Shown here: positions 1 to 6,199 of the stretch, in pieces
Layout of the letters: each line of letters begins with the position of its first letter
How positions within the stretch are numbered: position 1 is the stretch's first letter
DNA from: REEB470 sp032117095
GTDB taxonomy: Bacteria; Bacillota; Bacilli; Paenibacillales; YIM-B00363
Direction: 5' to 3'
Length of the DNA: 6,659 bases
Assembly: GCA_032117095.1 (NCBI GenBank)
Contig: JAULZZ010000002.1
Coordinates: 1-6,659 of the forward strand
Notes under the pieces: generated by a model
The model's input: the letters and a program-made list of their open reading frames with translations, nothing else
Database searches by the model: none
What the model was told of the DNA's origin: nothing
Translations under genes and position numbers: made by a program

Positions 1-41
1 AATCCGAAACACGAGTTTACACCATATGCGATTCGCATGAG
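1..41. other. Unassigned left edge
   Basis: All three plus frames are open at the left edge. One stops at 38-40 (TGA) and another at 45-47 (TAG, just inside the terminator stem). Either could be the last codons of a plus-strand gene that uses the terminator from the other side. The visible peptides are too short to recognise. A small dyad, ATGCGA-T-TCGCAT, lies at 26-38. Nothing more can be supported here. Confidence 0.3.
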
Positions 42-91
42 ACATAGAAAACCCCACCGTCTGTGGATGCAGGCGATGGGGTTTTCTATGT
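42..91. terminator. Bidirectional intrinsic terminator downstream of sbtA
   Basis: A perfect 15-bp inverted repeat pairs 42-56 (ACATAGAAAACCCCA) with 77-91. After one mismatch it continues inward by two more pairs (58/75 and 59/74). The weaker inner pairing CTG/CAG (61-63 with 70-72) can extend it further. The GC-rich core CCCCA/TGGGG is flanked by AAAA on one side and TTTTCT on the other, so on either strand the stem is followed by a U-rich run. It lies about 42 bases beyond the sbtA stop codon and should end that minus-strand transcript. It may also end a plus-strand gene arriving from outside the window. Confidence 0.85.
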
Positions 92-133
92 GTGACCAAC
101 AAAGAAAGCGGAAGTGCGCAAAAACATACGCGC

Positions 134-1168
134 TTATGCACCCAACCATTGCGCCAACTGGACAAACAGGGGCAAGCCGATGATCAAGTTAAATGGGAAC
201 GTAATGCCGAGCGACATTCCCAAATACATCGCAGGATTCGCCTGTGGAATCGACGTCCGAATGGCTGCTGGTGCGGCAATGTATGAAGCACTTGCCCCCA
301 ATACACCCATCAATGCCATCCCCCCGATCGACAAACCACTCCAACTCCCAATGAACACGCCAATACTGCCAAACAGGAGTGGGAAAAACGTTGCCAACAA
401 TACGACACGGATGCCAAGTGGCCGTACTTCGGACAGACGCTCTCCTGCGGTCAACCCCATTCCGAGTAAAAAAAGAATGAGCACACTCGGATACATATCG
501 ATAAACAACGGTTTGATTTTTGTGACGGCAACTTCGGGGACGACATATCCGATCACCAGCGCACCGACCATGAGCAGTATACTTTTGCCAACGAGACTTT
601 CTTTGATAATATGTAAAAATTGTTGTGCTTTTCTCGATTGGAGAGAGCGTATCCCTGAATGGAGCTCTTTTTTGGGGGCAAGGGGGGAGGGCACATCGGA
701 TTGCCCTCGCGTATCCAAATAGCGCAATAATAAAATGGAGATGAAAATTGCAGGGCTTTCGAGAATAACGACCATGGCGTTCATGAACGTTTCGTACGAA
801 ATGTTCAGGTGTTCCAGCACAGCGAGTGCAGCGCCATAGGTCACGATGCTTACCGAACCATAGGTGGCTGCGAGTGCAGCCGCATTTATTCGATCGATGC
901 GCACCCCCCTACAAACGCCAAATGTGACGAGCGGAATGATCACACCGAGCAACAAAGTCCCCCCAATGGGGCGTATAAGGTCATCCCAAGCGTAATGTGC
1001 GAGCTCGATGCCTCCTTTGAGTCCGATGGCAATGAGCAAATAAATGCTCAAGGTTTCGGACAGTGCTGCAGGAAATTTAAGGTCGGATTTTACGAATACC
1101 GCAATGAGTCCGAGCACAAAGAATAAAACCGCTGGCGAAAGGATGTTGTTTAGGATAATTTCGGTCAT
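134..1168 (-). CDS. sbtA: SbtA-type sodium-dependent bicarbonate permease
   Basis: A 344-residue, very hydrophobic membrane protein of the SbtA (DUF897) family, whose characterised members import bicarbonate with sodium across the cytoplasmic membrane. The sequence shows two hydrophobic halves, about residues 1-150 and 190-344. Each half has the family's substrate-site signature at an equivalent position: a TYGSVSIVTYG stretch at about 102-112, and GASASYIAAPAA at about 291-302. These match the serine-rich helix breaks known from cyanobacterial SbtA. Between the halves lies a hydrophilic cytoplasmic loop (about 151-189: RGQSDVPSP, then many Lys/Arg). Cyanobacterial SbtA meets its PII-like regulator SbtB in this part of the protein. 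The start is the Met at 1168, chosen because GAGGTGA lies five bases upstream. An in-frame Met at 1210 would add 14 polar residues (SSHHH) and has no such site. No sbtB-like gene is beside it here. It is transcribed alone, divergently from sbcDC, and ends in a strong terminator. The family call is firm; the substrate is inferred from the family. Confidence 0.91.
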   Translation of the reverse strand: MTEIILNNILSPAVLFFVLGLIAVFVKSDLKFPAALSETLSIYLLIAIGLKGGIELAHYAWDDLIRPIGGTLLLGVIIPLVTFGVCRGVRIDRINAAALAATYGSVSIVTYGAALAVLEHLNISYETFMNAMVVILESPAIFISILLLRYLDTRGQSDVPSPLAPKKELHSGIRSLQSRKAQQFLHIIKESLVGKSILLMVGALVIGYVVPEVAVTKIKPLFIDMYPSVLILFLLGMGLTAGERLSEVRPLGIRVVLLATFFPLLFGSIGVFIGSWSGLSIGGMALMGVLGASASYIAAPAAIRTSIPQANPAMYLGMSLGITFPFNLIIGLPLFVQLAQWLGA

Positions 1169-1173
1169 GCAGG

Positions 1174-1180
1174 TCACCTC
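1174..1180 (-). promoter_or_regulatory. sbtA ribosome binding site
   Basis: On the minus strand, GAGGTGA is followed by a five-base spacer (CCTGC) and then ATG at 1168. This site decides the start in favour of Met1168 over the upstream in-frame ATG at 1210. Confidence 0.8.
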
Positions 1181-1215
1181 ATGATGATGGGATGAACGAA
1201 CGATAAGCACAAACG

Positions 1216-1228
1216 CAAGATTTTCTTG
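1216..1228. repeat. Small dyad CAAGA-TTT-TCTTG in the sbtA leader
   Basis: A perfect 5-bp inverted repeat around a 3-base centre lies 48 bases upstream of the sbtA start codon. It could be a small RNA hairpin in the leader or a half-turn operator. It is short enough to be chance, and nothing else marks its function. Confidence 0.3.
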
Positions 1229-1379
1229 TGGAAATCAGTCGTTTGAACCCCATGTACGCATGAGAATCGATCGTTGGGGAACGGGTTGCGGTACAGCGAG
1301 GACACGGGTTTTCGTGAGCAGGGGAGACGGATCACACTGGCTACCCAAAATCGCGCGACACCATGTTATTTTTATGAAT

Positions 1380-1415
1380 CTGTATTTCAATCCTAAGTTC
1401 AATGTGTAGTTCAAT
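1380..1415. repeat. Three tandem imperfect 12-bp repeats
   Basis: Reading the plus strand, the units are CTGTATTTCAAT (1380-1391), CCTAAGTTCAAT (1392-1403) and GTGTAGTTCAAT (1404-1415). All end in the invariant block TTCAAT. On the minus strand, which is the sbtA sense strand, they read as three ATTGAA blocks spaced exactly 12 bases apart. A degenerate fourth (ATTCAT) follows downstream. A spacing near one helical turn suits a regulator touching one DNA face. Simple slippage duplication is an equal alternative. The array overlaps the start of duplication copy A and the end of the short leader ORF. Confidence 0.6.
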
Positions 1416-1505
1416 CCATACAAACGATCGGATACAATGACTTTTGCTTTCGCGCAAAAGGGAAGTTTTCTGTGTATATGTTTTCAATATGTGTTTCGTA
1501 TGAGG
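1400..1505. repeat. Direct duplication, copy A
   Basis: This segment resembles 1594-1702 in the same orientation. Shared blocks in order are CAATCCAT (1412-1419), ATCGGATACAA (1427-1437), TTTTGCTTTC (1442-1451), TATGTTTTCAAT (1477-1488, one base longer than in copy B) and TTCGTATGAGG (1495-1505). Blocks sit 195-198 bases from their partners, so the copies are colinear with a few small indels. The centre forms a hairpin: CTTTTGC (1441-1447) with GCAAAAG (1454-1460). Copy A lies just downstream of the predicted sbtA transcription start, so it would be part of the leader RNA. Confidence 0.75.
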
Positions 1506-1521
1506 CGATGATTTGATGCAT
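1411..1521 (-). CDS. Possible 36-residue leader ORF upstream of sbtA
   Basis: On the minus strand an ATG at 1521 opens 36 codons (MHQIIASYETH... to ...IVCMD) closed by TGA at 1411-1413. It begins only a few bases after the expected transcription start of the predicted sbtA promoter, so it would be nearly leaderless and lacks a ribosome binding site. It spans duplication copy A. In copy B the matching frame reads SYESPIE... but diverges, stops early and has no ATG, so the reading frame is not clearly preserved. I recognise no family. It could be a regulatory leader peptide, or more likely a chance ORF in AT-rich DNA. Confidence 0.2.
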   Translation of the reverse strand: MHQIIASYETHIENIYTENFPFARKQKSLYPIVCMD

Positions 1522-1530
1522 TTATCTTTC

Positions 1531-1559
1531 ATAGTATGCAAACACGCGGGACTTGTCAA
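1531..1559 (-). promoter_or_regulatory. Predicted sigma-A promoter for sbtA
   Basis: On the minus strand the -35 is TTGACA (1559-1554, a full consensus match). The spacer is exactly 17 bases (1553-1537) and the -10 is TACTAT (1536-1531, close to TATAAT). Transcription would start near 1524 and run left into sbtA, leaving about 355 bases of untranslated leader. It is the best promoter match I found in the intergenic region. It lies between the two copies of the direct duplication. Confidence 0.75.
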
Positions 1560-1593
1560 GGGAGCGACGGCATCGACCATACGTGCATGTGGC

Positions 1594-1702
1594 ACAAATA
1601 CGTAGTGCAATCCATCCCCCTATCGGATACAACGCCTTTTGCTTTCTTTCGCATAAAAGACAACCTGCGATTTGTATGTTTCAATCGGTGATTCGTATGA
1701 GG
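1594..1702. repeat. Direct duplication, copy B
   Basis: This is the partner of 1400-1505. Matching blocks are CAATCCAT (1608-1615), ATCGGATACAA (1622-1632), TTTTGCTTTC (1637-1646), TATGTTTCAAT (1675-1685) and TTCGTATGAGG (1692-1702). Here the central hairpin is changed but can still pair: CTTTT plus GC (1636-1642) with GC and AAAAG (1651-1652 and 1655-1659), leaving an AT bulge and a longer loop. Copy B lies upstream of the sbtA promoter and downstream (on the minus strand) of the sbcD promoter, so it belongs to neither predicted transcript. The similarity fades at both ends. Confidence 0.7.
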
Positions 1703-1738
1703 ACGCACGGTCGTTTCAAAAATAGTGGTCCGAAGACC

Positions 1739-1767
1739 TTGCAATCCGAACCTTTGTTTGGTAAGAT
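1739..1767 (+). promoter_or_regulatory. Predicted sigma-A promoter for the sbcD operon
   Basis: The -35 is TTGCAA (1739-1744), the spacer is 17 bases (1745-1761) and the -10 is TAAGAT (1762-1767). Each hexamer matches consensus at four of six positions. Transcription would start near 1774, giving a leader of about 105 bases before sbcD. A LexA-like box fills the spacer, which strengthens the promoter call, because repressor boxes often sit there. Confidence 0.55.
1747..1760 (+). promoter_or_regulatory. LexA/DinR-like operator in the sbcD promoter spacer
   Basis: The site is CGAAC-CTTT-GTTTG, one base away from the perfect dyad CGAAC-N4-GTTCG that Gram-positive LexA (DinR) recognises. It lies entirely between the predicted -35 and -10, so a bound repressor would block RNA polymerase. 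The inner four bases do not match the usual inner preference, so affinity may be modest. The inference is that sbcDC is induced by DNA damage, which fits the role of the SbcCD nuclease. Confidence 0.5.
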
Positions 1768-1863
1768 AAACGACATCCTTTGCACGACACGGCAACACGG
1801 AGCAGGCCTGAATTTTCTTTTAAAAATTTTCTAGTACGCATATTTACGTATATTACAAGAAGC

Positions 1864-1869
1864 GAGGGG
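1864..1869 (+). promoter_or_regulatory. sbcD ribosome binding site
   Basis: GAGGGG lies nine bases before the ATG at 1879. It fixes the sbcD start there, immediately before the conserved MKFFHTADWH amino terminus, although the frame stays open upstream to an ATG at 1780. Confidence 0.75.
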
Positions 1870-1878
1870 CAATACGGG

Positions 1879-3066
1879 ATGAAATTTTTTCATACGGCAG
1901 ATTGGCATCTCGGCAAGATGATGCACGGGGTGAGCATGTTAGCAGAACAACGTGAAGTGCTCGAACAACTCGTGCATGACGTTGCGCAAGTGCGTCCCGA
2001 TGCGGTGTTGATTGCAGGAGATTTATTCGACAAAGCGATCCCGCCCATAGAGGCGGTGACGTTATTAAATGACATCTGGCAACGCATTGTCCTTGAATGT
2101 CATGTGCCGGTAATTGCGATTGCAGGCAATCACGACAGTGCCCAACGACTCCACTTTGGTCAGGCGTTGTTCCAACGGCAAGGGTTGCATGTTTTGGGGA
2201 CACTCGATCAGGTGGACAAGCCGATCGTCCTCCACGACGAAGCGGGCGAAGTGCACATTACGGCGATTCCTTATGCAGAGCCGTCACACGTGCGCGAATG
2301 GTTTCATGCACAAAAAACACACGACGATTTTTCGTATGACGTGTCGGCGATTCGGACGCACGATGAGGCATGGGAGGCGATGATGGCGTGGTTGCGCCCA
2401 CGGTTACATCCACACGCACGACACGTGCTCGTTGCGCACGCCTTCGTGACTGCGGACGGGGGAACGAGTGCACAGCTAAGCGACGCCCAACGGCCACTGG
2501 CGGTAGGCGGGGCAGAGTACGTGCGGGATACGCATTTCTCACCATTTCATTATGTTGCCTTGGGGCACCTGCACCAAGCTCATCGCGTGCGCCAGCCTCA
2601 CGTACGGTATGCGGGCACTCCGTTTCCGTATTCTATCCAAGAAGCCACGCATGACAAAGGCTATTCCGTCATCACAGTGGATGCACACGGGGGCGTGACG
2701 ATCGACCATCAGCCGCTGCGCGCGCGGCGTACCGTCCGCATCATTCGCACGACGCTCGAGGACATGCAGCAGCATGCGCCTTGTGAGGATTACGTCTTTG
2801 TCACATTGTGCGATACACAACCCGTCATCTTCCCAATGGAAAAAGTGCGCACCGTGTATCCCAACGCCTTGCACGTCCAGCGGGAGGGGTTGCACGGGCT
2901 GCCATACGCACACATGCCGTCATCGCAGACGGACGGGACGTCTTGTACTCCTTTAGAACGATTTGCGGCGTTTTATCGACACATCCACGGCACAGCGTGT
3001 ACTGCGGAGACGGCAGCGTTGTTTGAGCAGTTGTGGGCACAGGCACCAGAGGAGGCGGAGGCATGA
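1879..3066 (+). CDS. sbcD: SbcD, nuclease subunit of SbcCD (Mre11 homologue)
   Basis: A 395-residue cytoplasmic metallophosphoesterase. With SbcC it forms the SbcCD complex. In characterised members this complex cuts DNA hairpins and protein-blocked double-strand ends, using two manganese ions in SbcD and ATP hydrolysis by SbcC. Metal-binding motifs are all present and in order: DWH at 8-10, GDLFD at 47-51, GNHD at 83-86, His187 in the VAHAF stretch, and GHLH at 229-232. A GTPFPYSIQEATHDKGY segment at 246-262 is typical of the family. The remaining carboxy-terminal third is the variable capping and SbcC-contact region. Length is normal for the family. The first gene of the operon, it is preceded by a predicted promoter with a LexA-like box and ends in an ATGA overlap with sbcC, so the two are translationally coupled. 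No sign of damage. The call is secure. Confidence 0.97.
   Translation: MKFFHTADWHLGKMMHGVSMLAEQREVLEQLVHDVAQVRPDAVLIAGDLFDKAIPPIEAVTLLNDIWQRIVLECHVPVIAIAGNHDSAQRLHFGQALFQRQGLHVLGTLDQVDKPIVLHDEAGEVHITAIPYAEPSHVREWFHAQKTHDDFSYDVSAIRTHDEAWEAMMAWLRPRLHPHARHVLVAHAFVTADGGTSAQLSDAQRPLAVGGAEYVRDTHFSPFHYVALGHLHQAHRVRQPHVRYAGTPFPYSIQEATHDKGYSVITVDAHGGVTIDHQPLRARRTVRIIRTTLEDMQQHAPCEDYVFVTLCDTQPVIFPMEKVRTVYPNALHVQREGLHGLPYAHMPSSQTDGTSCTPLERFAAFYRHIHGTACTAETAALFEQLWAQAPEEAEA
3048..3055 (+). promoter_or_regulatory. sbcC ribosome binding site inside the end of sbcD
   Basis: AGAGGAGG lies seven bases before the sbcC ATG at 3063 and within the last codons of sbcD. The stop of sbcD (TGA, 3064-3066) and the start of sbcC (ATG, 3063-3065) share ATGA. 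This strong site rules out the in-frame ATG at 3033. Confidence 0.85.
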
Positions 3067-6000
3067 GACCGCTTACATTGACATTGACGGCTTTTGGATC
3101 GTACCGCAATACAGAGCACATCGATTTCACGGTGTTGGGGGCACAGGCCTTGTTCGTCATCTCCGGTCCGACTGGCTCAGGAAAGACGACGATTTTCGAT
3201 GCGATGTGCTATGCGTTATATGGCAAAGCGAGTGGGCATGCGCGTGGAGCCGACACGCAGGGCATGCGGAGTCAGTTCGCAGGTGACGATACCGTCACGT
3301 CCGTAGATTTTACATTTCGTCATGGGACGCGTGCGTATCGGGTGTATCGGGAGATGGGATATCGGCGAAGCACGCACAAAACGGAAACAAAAGGCAAAGT
3401 GGAGCTGCATGACATCACGGACGATTTGCCCCATGTGATGCATACACGGCAGTCCGAAGTCAACGAAACCATCGAGCGAATTATCGGGCTAAAACACGAT
3501 CAATTTAGCCAAATTGTCATGCTTCCGCAGGGTGAATTTGATACGTTGCTCACGTCGGATACGAAAGCAAAAGAAGATATTTTACGTAAAATTTTTGCGC
3601 AACAGGCCTATCGTACACTCGAAGAAAATGCCAAAAATCATGTGGTTTCATGGAATACCACCGTTGATCGGGCATCCGAACGGGTGAAATATACGGTGCA
3701 CGAGATCACCAAACTTCCGACGACGGTCCAACAACATTTTCCAGACACGTGGGCAACGATCCCCGAAGATTTCCCCCGACTTATTGCGCACATGCCAGCA
3801 CTGTTCACGGCACTTCATACGGCACACGTACACCTTACCGCACAATACGCCCATTTGGAGCAGGAAAGCACCGAACAGCAACGAAACGTCGCTGCGCTAG
3901 AGGCGCAATACGAGGCGCTAAAACAGTGCGACCAAATGTTCAAGGCATACGATGAGGCATTACATGAACACGCCCTTTTACAAGCGCAGGCACCACAAAT
4001 GTCGTCTTTTCGCCAACAACTTCACAGTGCCCAACGGGCGACACAGCTACAACATCCGATCCAACAAGTGGCGCAAGCGCAGGAAGAATGGGAGGACGCC
4101 CAACGTTTTCTTGCGGCACAACATGCACAACATGCTCAGTCCGTTCAACGCCACGATGCATGTCAACAGGCGTACACACATGCGTTGCCGGCACTGCAAG
4201 CCCAGCGTCATGCGTGGGAACAAACGCGTCACACGCGGGAAATGCAGTACCAAAAATTGTCGCAACTCGAGCAACGCCAACAACACATCCACCAACTCGA
4301 AGCGCTGTATCGGGCAGATTATCAGTCGTACGAACAATACCGTCTACAGGGACAACAGTGGTACACGACGCAACAGGGCATCAAGCAACAGACGGAAGAG
4401 GTACTCGCACGACTCGCCACCCAGACGGACGTGTACGAACAGCTTCGTCAATCGGAACAACGCGTGCAACTGCTCGCCACAGGCATCCAAACTTTGCAAC
4501 AACGCCAACAAATCGAGGAAGCGCAGCGCATTGCTATCCAACAACGCGACGTGGCAGAAGCGCAATATGCTGAAAATGAACGCCAATGGCTACAAGACCA
4601 AGCAGCACAGCTCGCACATCACCTCGGCGAAGGAGAGCCGTGTCCAGTATGTGGGAGTACGACACATCCACACAAGTCTTCTTCCACAACGTCTGCGCCG
4701 ATGACAGCGCAACACGTCAAAACATCTCTTGCCAAACGCAACGAAGCACAGTCCAACGTCGTCCATCTCGCGATACAGTGGGAGGCGATTCACGCAAAAT
4801 GGATCGATCTGCACGCACAGCTGCACACGGCGCCTATGATGGAAGCACTCCTCGGCAGCCAAGAAGAAGAAACCATCCGGCTGGCTTCGTTACAACGGCA
4901 ATGGCAACAAATCAAAGAAGCGCAGCACATACTCGACAAGTTACGCGTACAAGAAAGTGAAATTTCTGTGCAACAGCAGCACATCGCACAAGCAATGGAA
5001 ACGCTTGCCCCCATAATGTCCGCCAAGGAAACCGCTTGGCGCACGCAACGGGAATTGTATGCGCAAGAGATGGCGACCATCGCGGAACATTTGCAAGACA
5101 TTGCCCAGCTTGCGCAGGAGATACGCACGATTTCCGCCCACATTTCCAAGGCAATGGAAACCGAAAAACATATTTTTCAAGAGGCAGAAGACGCCCGAGT
5201 CGACCTTGCAAAATGTGAACAAGCCATCGCACATCACACACAAGCGACACAAAGCGCAGCACGACGGCGACAAAAAGCGGACGAAACGCTACAAGCGATG
5301 TATACGGAATGTGGATTTTCTTCGATAGAAGAAGTCATGCAAGCACGCTTGCCCACAGAACAGATGGAGGCGCTCACCGCGCAATTGCAACAATACGATA
5401 CGGCATGGCATCACCGCACGATGACACGCGACACGTTGGCCCACGCCTGTGCGGGCAAACAACGTCCGAACATCGAGGAGATGCACGAAACCGTCACGGT
5501 TGCCAAAGTGACATGCGAACAAACAAAAGAAGCGCTGCGCCACGCCCAACATGCCATACACACTTGTGCAACCGTCCATCAGCAAATCGAGGAAGCCCAT
5601 GCACAGTACGTTGCAGGAGCCCAAAAACTCATCGTTGCTAAAGATGTATACGACACGGTGAGAGGGAACAATCCGCTTAAAATTTCATTTGAACGATACA
5701 TGCTCATCGATTATTTGGACCATATGATTCAGCTGGCAAACGTGCGGTTGCACACGCTCACAAACGGGCAATTTCAGCTGTTGCGTCGCCCCGAACGTGC
5801 GAAATCCGGTGCCCAGAGTGGATTGGATTTCAGTGTATATGATGCGCATACGGGGCAAATACGCGATGTAAAAACGCTTTCGGGGGGCGAAAAATTTCAT
5901 GCCTCCCTCAGTTTGGCACTCGGGATGGCCGATGGCATTCAGGCGCAACAAGGCAACGTGCACATCGAAATGCTGTTCATTGATGAAGGGTTTGGGACGT

Positions 6001-6173
6001 TAGACGAAGAGGCACTCCAAAAGGCAATCACAACTTTGTTTGATTTGCAACGCAACGGACGGATGATCGGCGTGATCTCACATGTGCAGGAGTTGCGGGA
6101 TGTCCTTCCTGCGACGCTCCTTGTGAAGAAAACAAAAGAAGGATGGAGCAAAACACAGTTTGTGCTCAAATAG
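3063..6173 (+). CDS. sbcC: SbcC, SMC-like ATPase subunit of SbcCD (Rad50 homologue)
   Basis: A 1036-residue split ABC-type ATPase with a long antiparallel coiled coil, the DNA-tethering and ATP-hydrolysing partner of SbcD. The amino-terminal lobe carries Walker A GPTGSGKTT at 35-43 and the Q-loop in VMLPQGEFD (Gln156). A coiled coil follows from about 190 to 850, unusually rich in Gln, His and Ala. At its middle is the zinc hook CPVC (Cys527 and Cys530), by which two SbcC molecules dimerise around zinc. The carboxy-terminal lobe has the SbcC-typical FERY (876-879), the ABC signature LSGGE (939-943), Walker B MLFIDE (970-975), the D-loop GTLD (978-981) and the H-loop His1007. Every catalytic element is intact and the length is usual for the family. 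A small 9-bp tandem duplication at 4116-4133 encodes AQH twice and keeps the frame. Coupled to sbcD by the ATGA overlap. Confidence 0.97.
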   Translation: MRPLTLTLTAFGSYRNTEHIDFTVLGAQALFVISGPTGSGKTTIFDAMCYALYGKASGHARGADTQGMRSQFAGDDTVTSVDFTFRHGTRAYRVYREMGYRRSTHKTETKGKVELHDITDDLPHVMHTRQSEVNETIERIIGLKHDQFSQIVMLPQGEFDTLLTSDTKAKEDILRKIFAQQAYRTLEENAKNHVVSWNTTVDRASERVKYTVHEITKLPTTVQQHFPDTWATIPEDFPRLIAHMPALFTALHTAHVHLTAQYAHLEQESTEQQRNVAALEAQYEALKQCDQMFKAYDEALHEHALLQAQAPQMSSFRQQLHSAQRATQLQHPIQQVAQAQEEWEDAQRFLAAQHAQHAQSVQRHDACQQAYTHALPALQAQRHAWEQTRHTREMQYQKLSQLEQRQQHIHQLEALYRADYQSYEQYRLQGQQWYTTQQGIKQQTEEVLARLATQTDVYEQLRQSEQRVQLLATGIQTLQQRQQIEEAQRIAIQQRDVAEAQYAENERQWLQDQAAQLAHHLGEGEPCPVCGSTTHPHKSSSTTSAPMTAQHVKTSLAKRNEAQSNVVHLAIQWEAIHAKWIDLHAQLHTAPMMEALLGSQEEETIRLASLQRQWQQIKEAQHILDKLRVQESEISVQQQHIAQAMETLAPIMSAKETAWRTQRELYAQEMATIAEHLQDIAQLAQEIRTISAHISKAMETEKHIFQEAEDARVDLAKCEQAIAHHTQATQSAARRRQKADETLQAMYTECGFSSIEEVMQARLPTEQMEALTAQLQQYDTAWHHRTMTRDTLAHACAGKQRPNIEEMHETVTVAKVTCEQTKEALRHAQHAIHTCATVHQQIEEAHAQYVAGAQKLIVAKDVYDTVRGNNPLKISFERYMLIDYLDHMIQLANVRLHTLTNGQFQLLRRPERAKSGAQSGLDFSVYDAHTGQIRDVKTLSGGEKFHASLSLALGMADGIQAQQGNVHIEMLFIDEGFGTLDEEALQKAITTLFDLQRNGRMIGVISHVQELRDVLPATLLVKKTKEGWSKTQFVLK

Positions 6174-6183
6174 GAATGCGGGT

Positions 6184-6190
6184 AGGAGGT
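6184..6190 (+). promoter_or_regulatory. Ribosome binding site of the downstream flavoprotein gene
   Basis: AGGAGGT lies nine bases before the ATG at 6200 and eleven bases after the sbcC stop. The 26-base gap shows no terminator and no obvious promoter, which favours co-transcription with sbcDC. Confidence 0.85.
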
Positions 6191-6199
6191 CAAACACAC

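Larger units (their letters stand above)
1169..1878. other. 710-bp divergent intergenic region between sbtA and sbcD
   Basis: This stretch holds no recognisable conserved gene on either strand. The sites supported in it are listed separately: the sbtA promoter and ribosome binding site, the sbcD promoter with a LexA-like box, a diverged direct duplication, a 12-bp tandem repeat, a small dyad and one doubtful short ORF. The part from about 1230 to 1375, inside the predicted sbtA leader, is GC-richer. It shows only weak local pairing (for example CCCCA at 1249-1253 with TGGGG at 1275-1279). I could not match it to a riboswitch class I know. The part at 1801-1860 is very AT-rich and may help open the sbcD promoter region. 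Confidence 0.6.

Noticed and set aside
1249..1279. Possible terminator or attenuator stem CCCCA/TGGGG in the sbtA leader
   Set aside because: Only five pairs enclose a loop of about 21 bases, and no U-run follows on the minus strand. Too weak to call.
1235..1798. Three minus-strand ORFs of 62-89 codons in the intergenic region, and a 93-codon plus-strand ORF at 1553-1834
   Set aside because: None has a convincing ribosome binding site or recognisable family. The similarity between the two longer minus-strand ORFs comes from the DNA duplication and breaks at a 4-base indel, and the predicted promoters lie inside them.
1826..1854. Second promoter for sbcD with -10 TATATT at 1849-1854
   Set aside because: The corresponding -35 position (1826-1831) reads ATTTTC, a poor match, and the start would fall right at the ribosome binding site. 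Plain AT-richness explains it.
1780..1878. In-frame 33-codon extension at the amino terminus of sbcD
   Set aside because: The ATG at 1780 has no ribosome binding site and the extension has no family similarity that I recognise. The ATG at 1879 has GAGGGG upstream and begins the conserved SbcD amino terminus.
3033..3062. Upstream in-frame ATG for sbcC
   Set aside because: It would add MGTGTRGGGG, a low-complexity stretch within sbcD. AGAGGAGG before the ATG at 3063 and the ATGA overlap fit far better.
3952..4704. A 250-codon ORF in another frame within sbcC
   Set aside because: It is an alternative-frame shadow of the repetitive CAA/CAC-rich coiled-coil coding sequence, with an Asn/Arg/Thr-rich nonsense composition.
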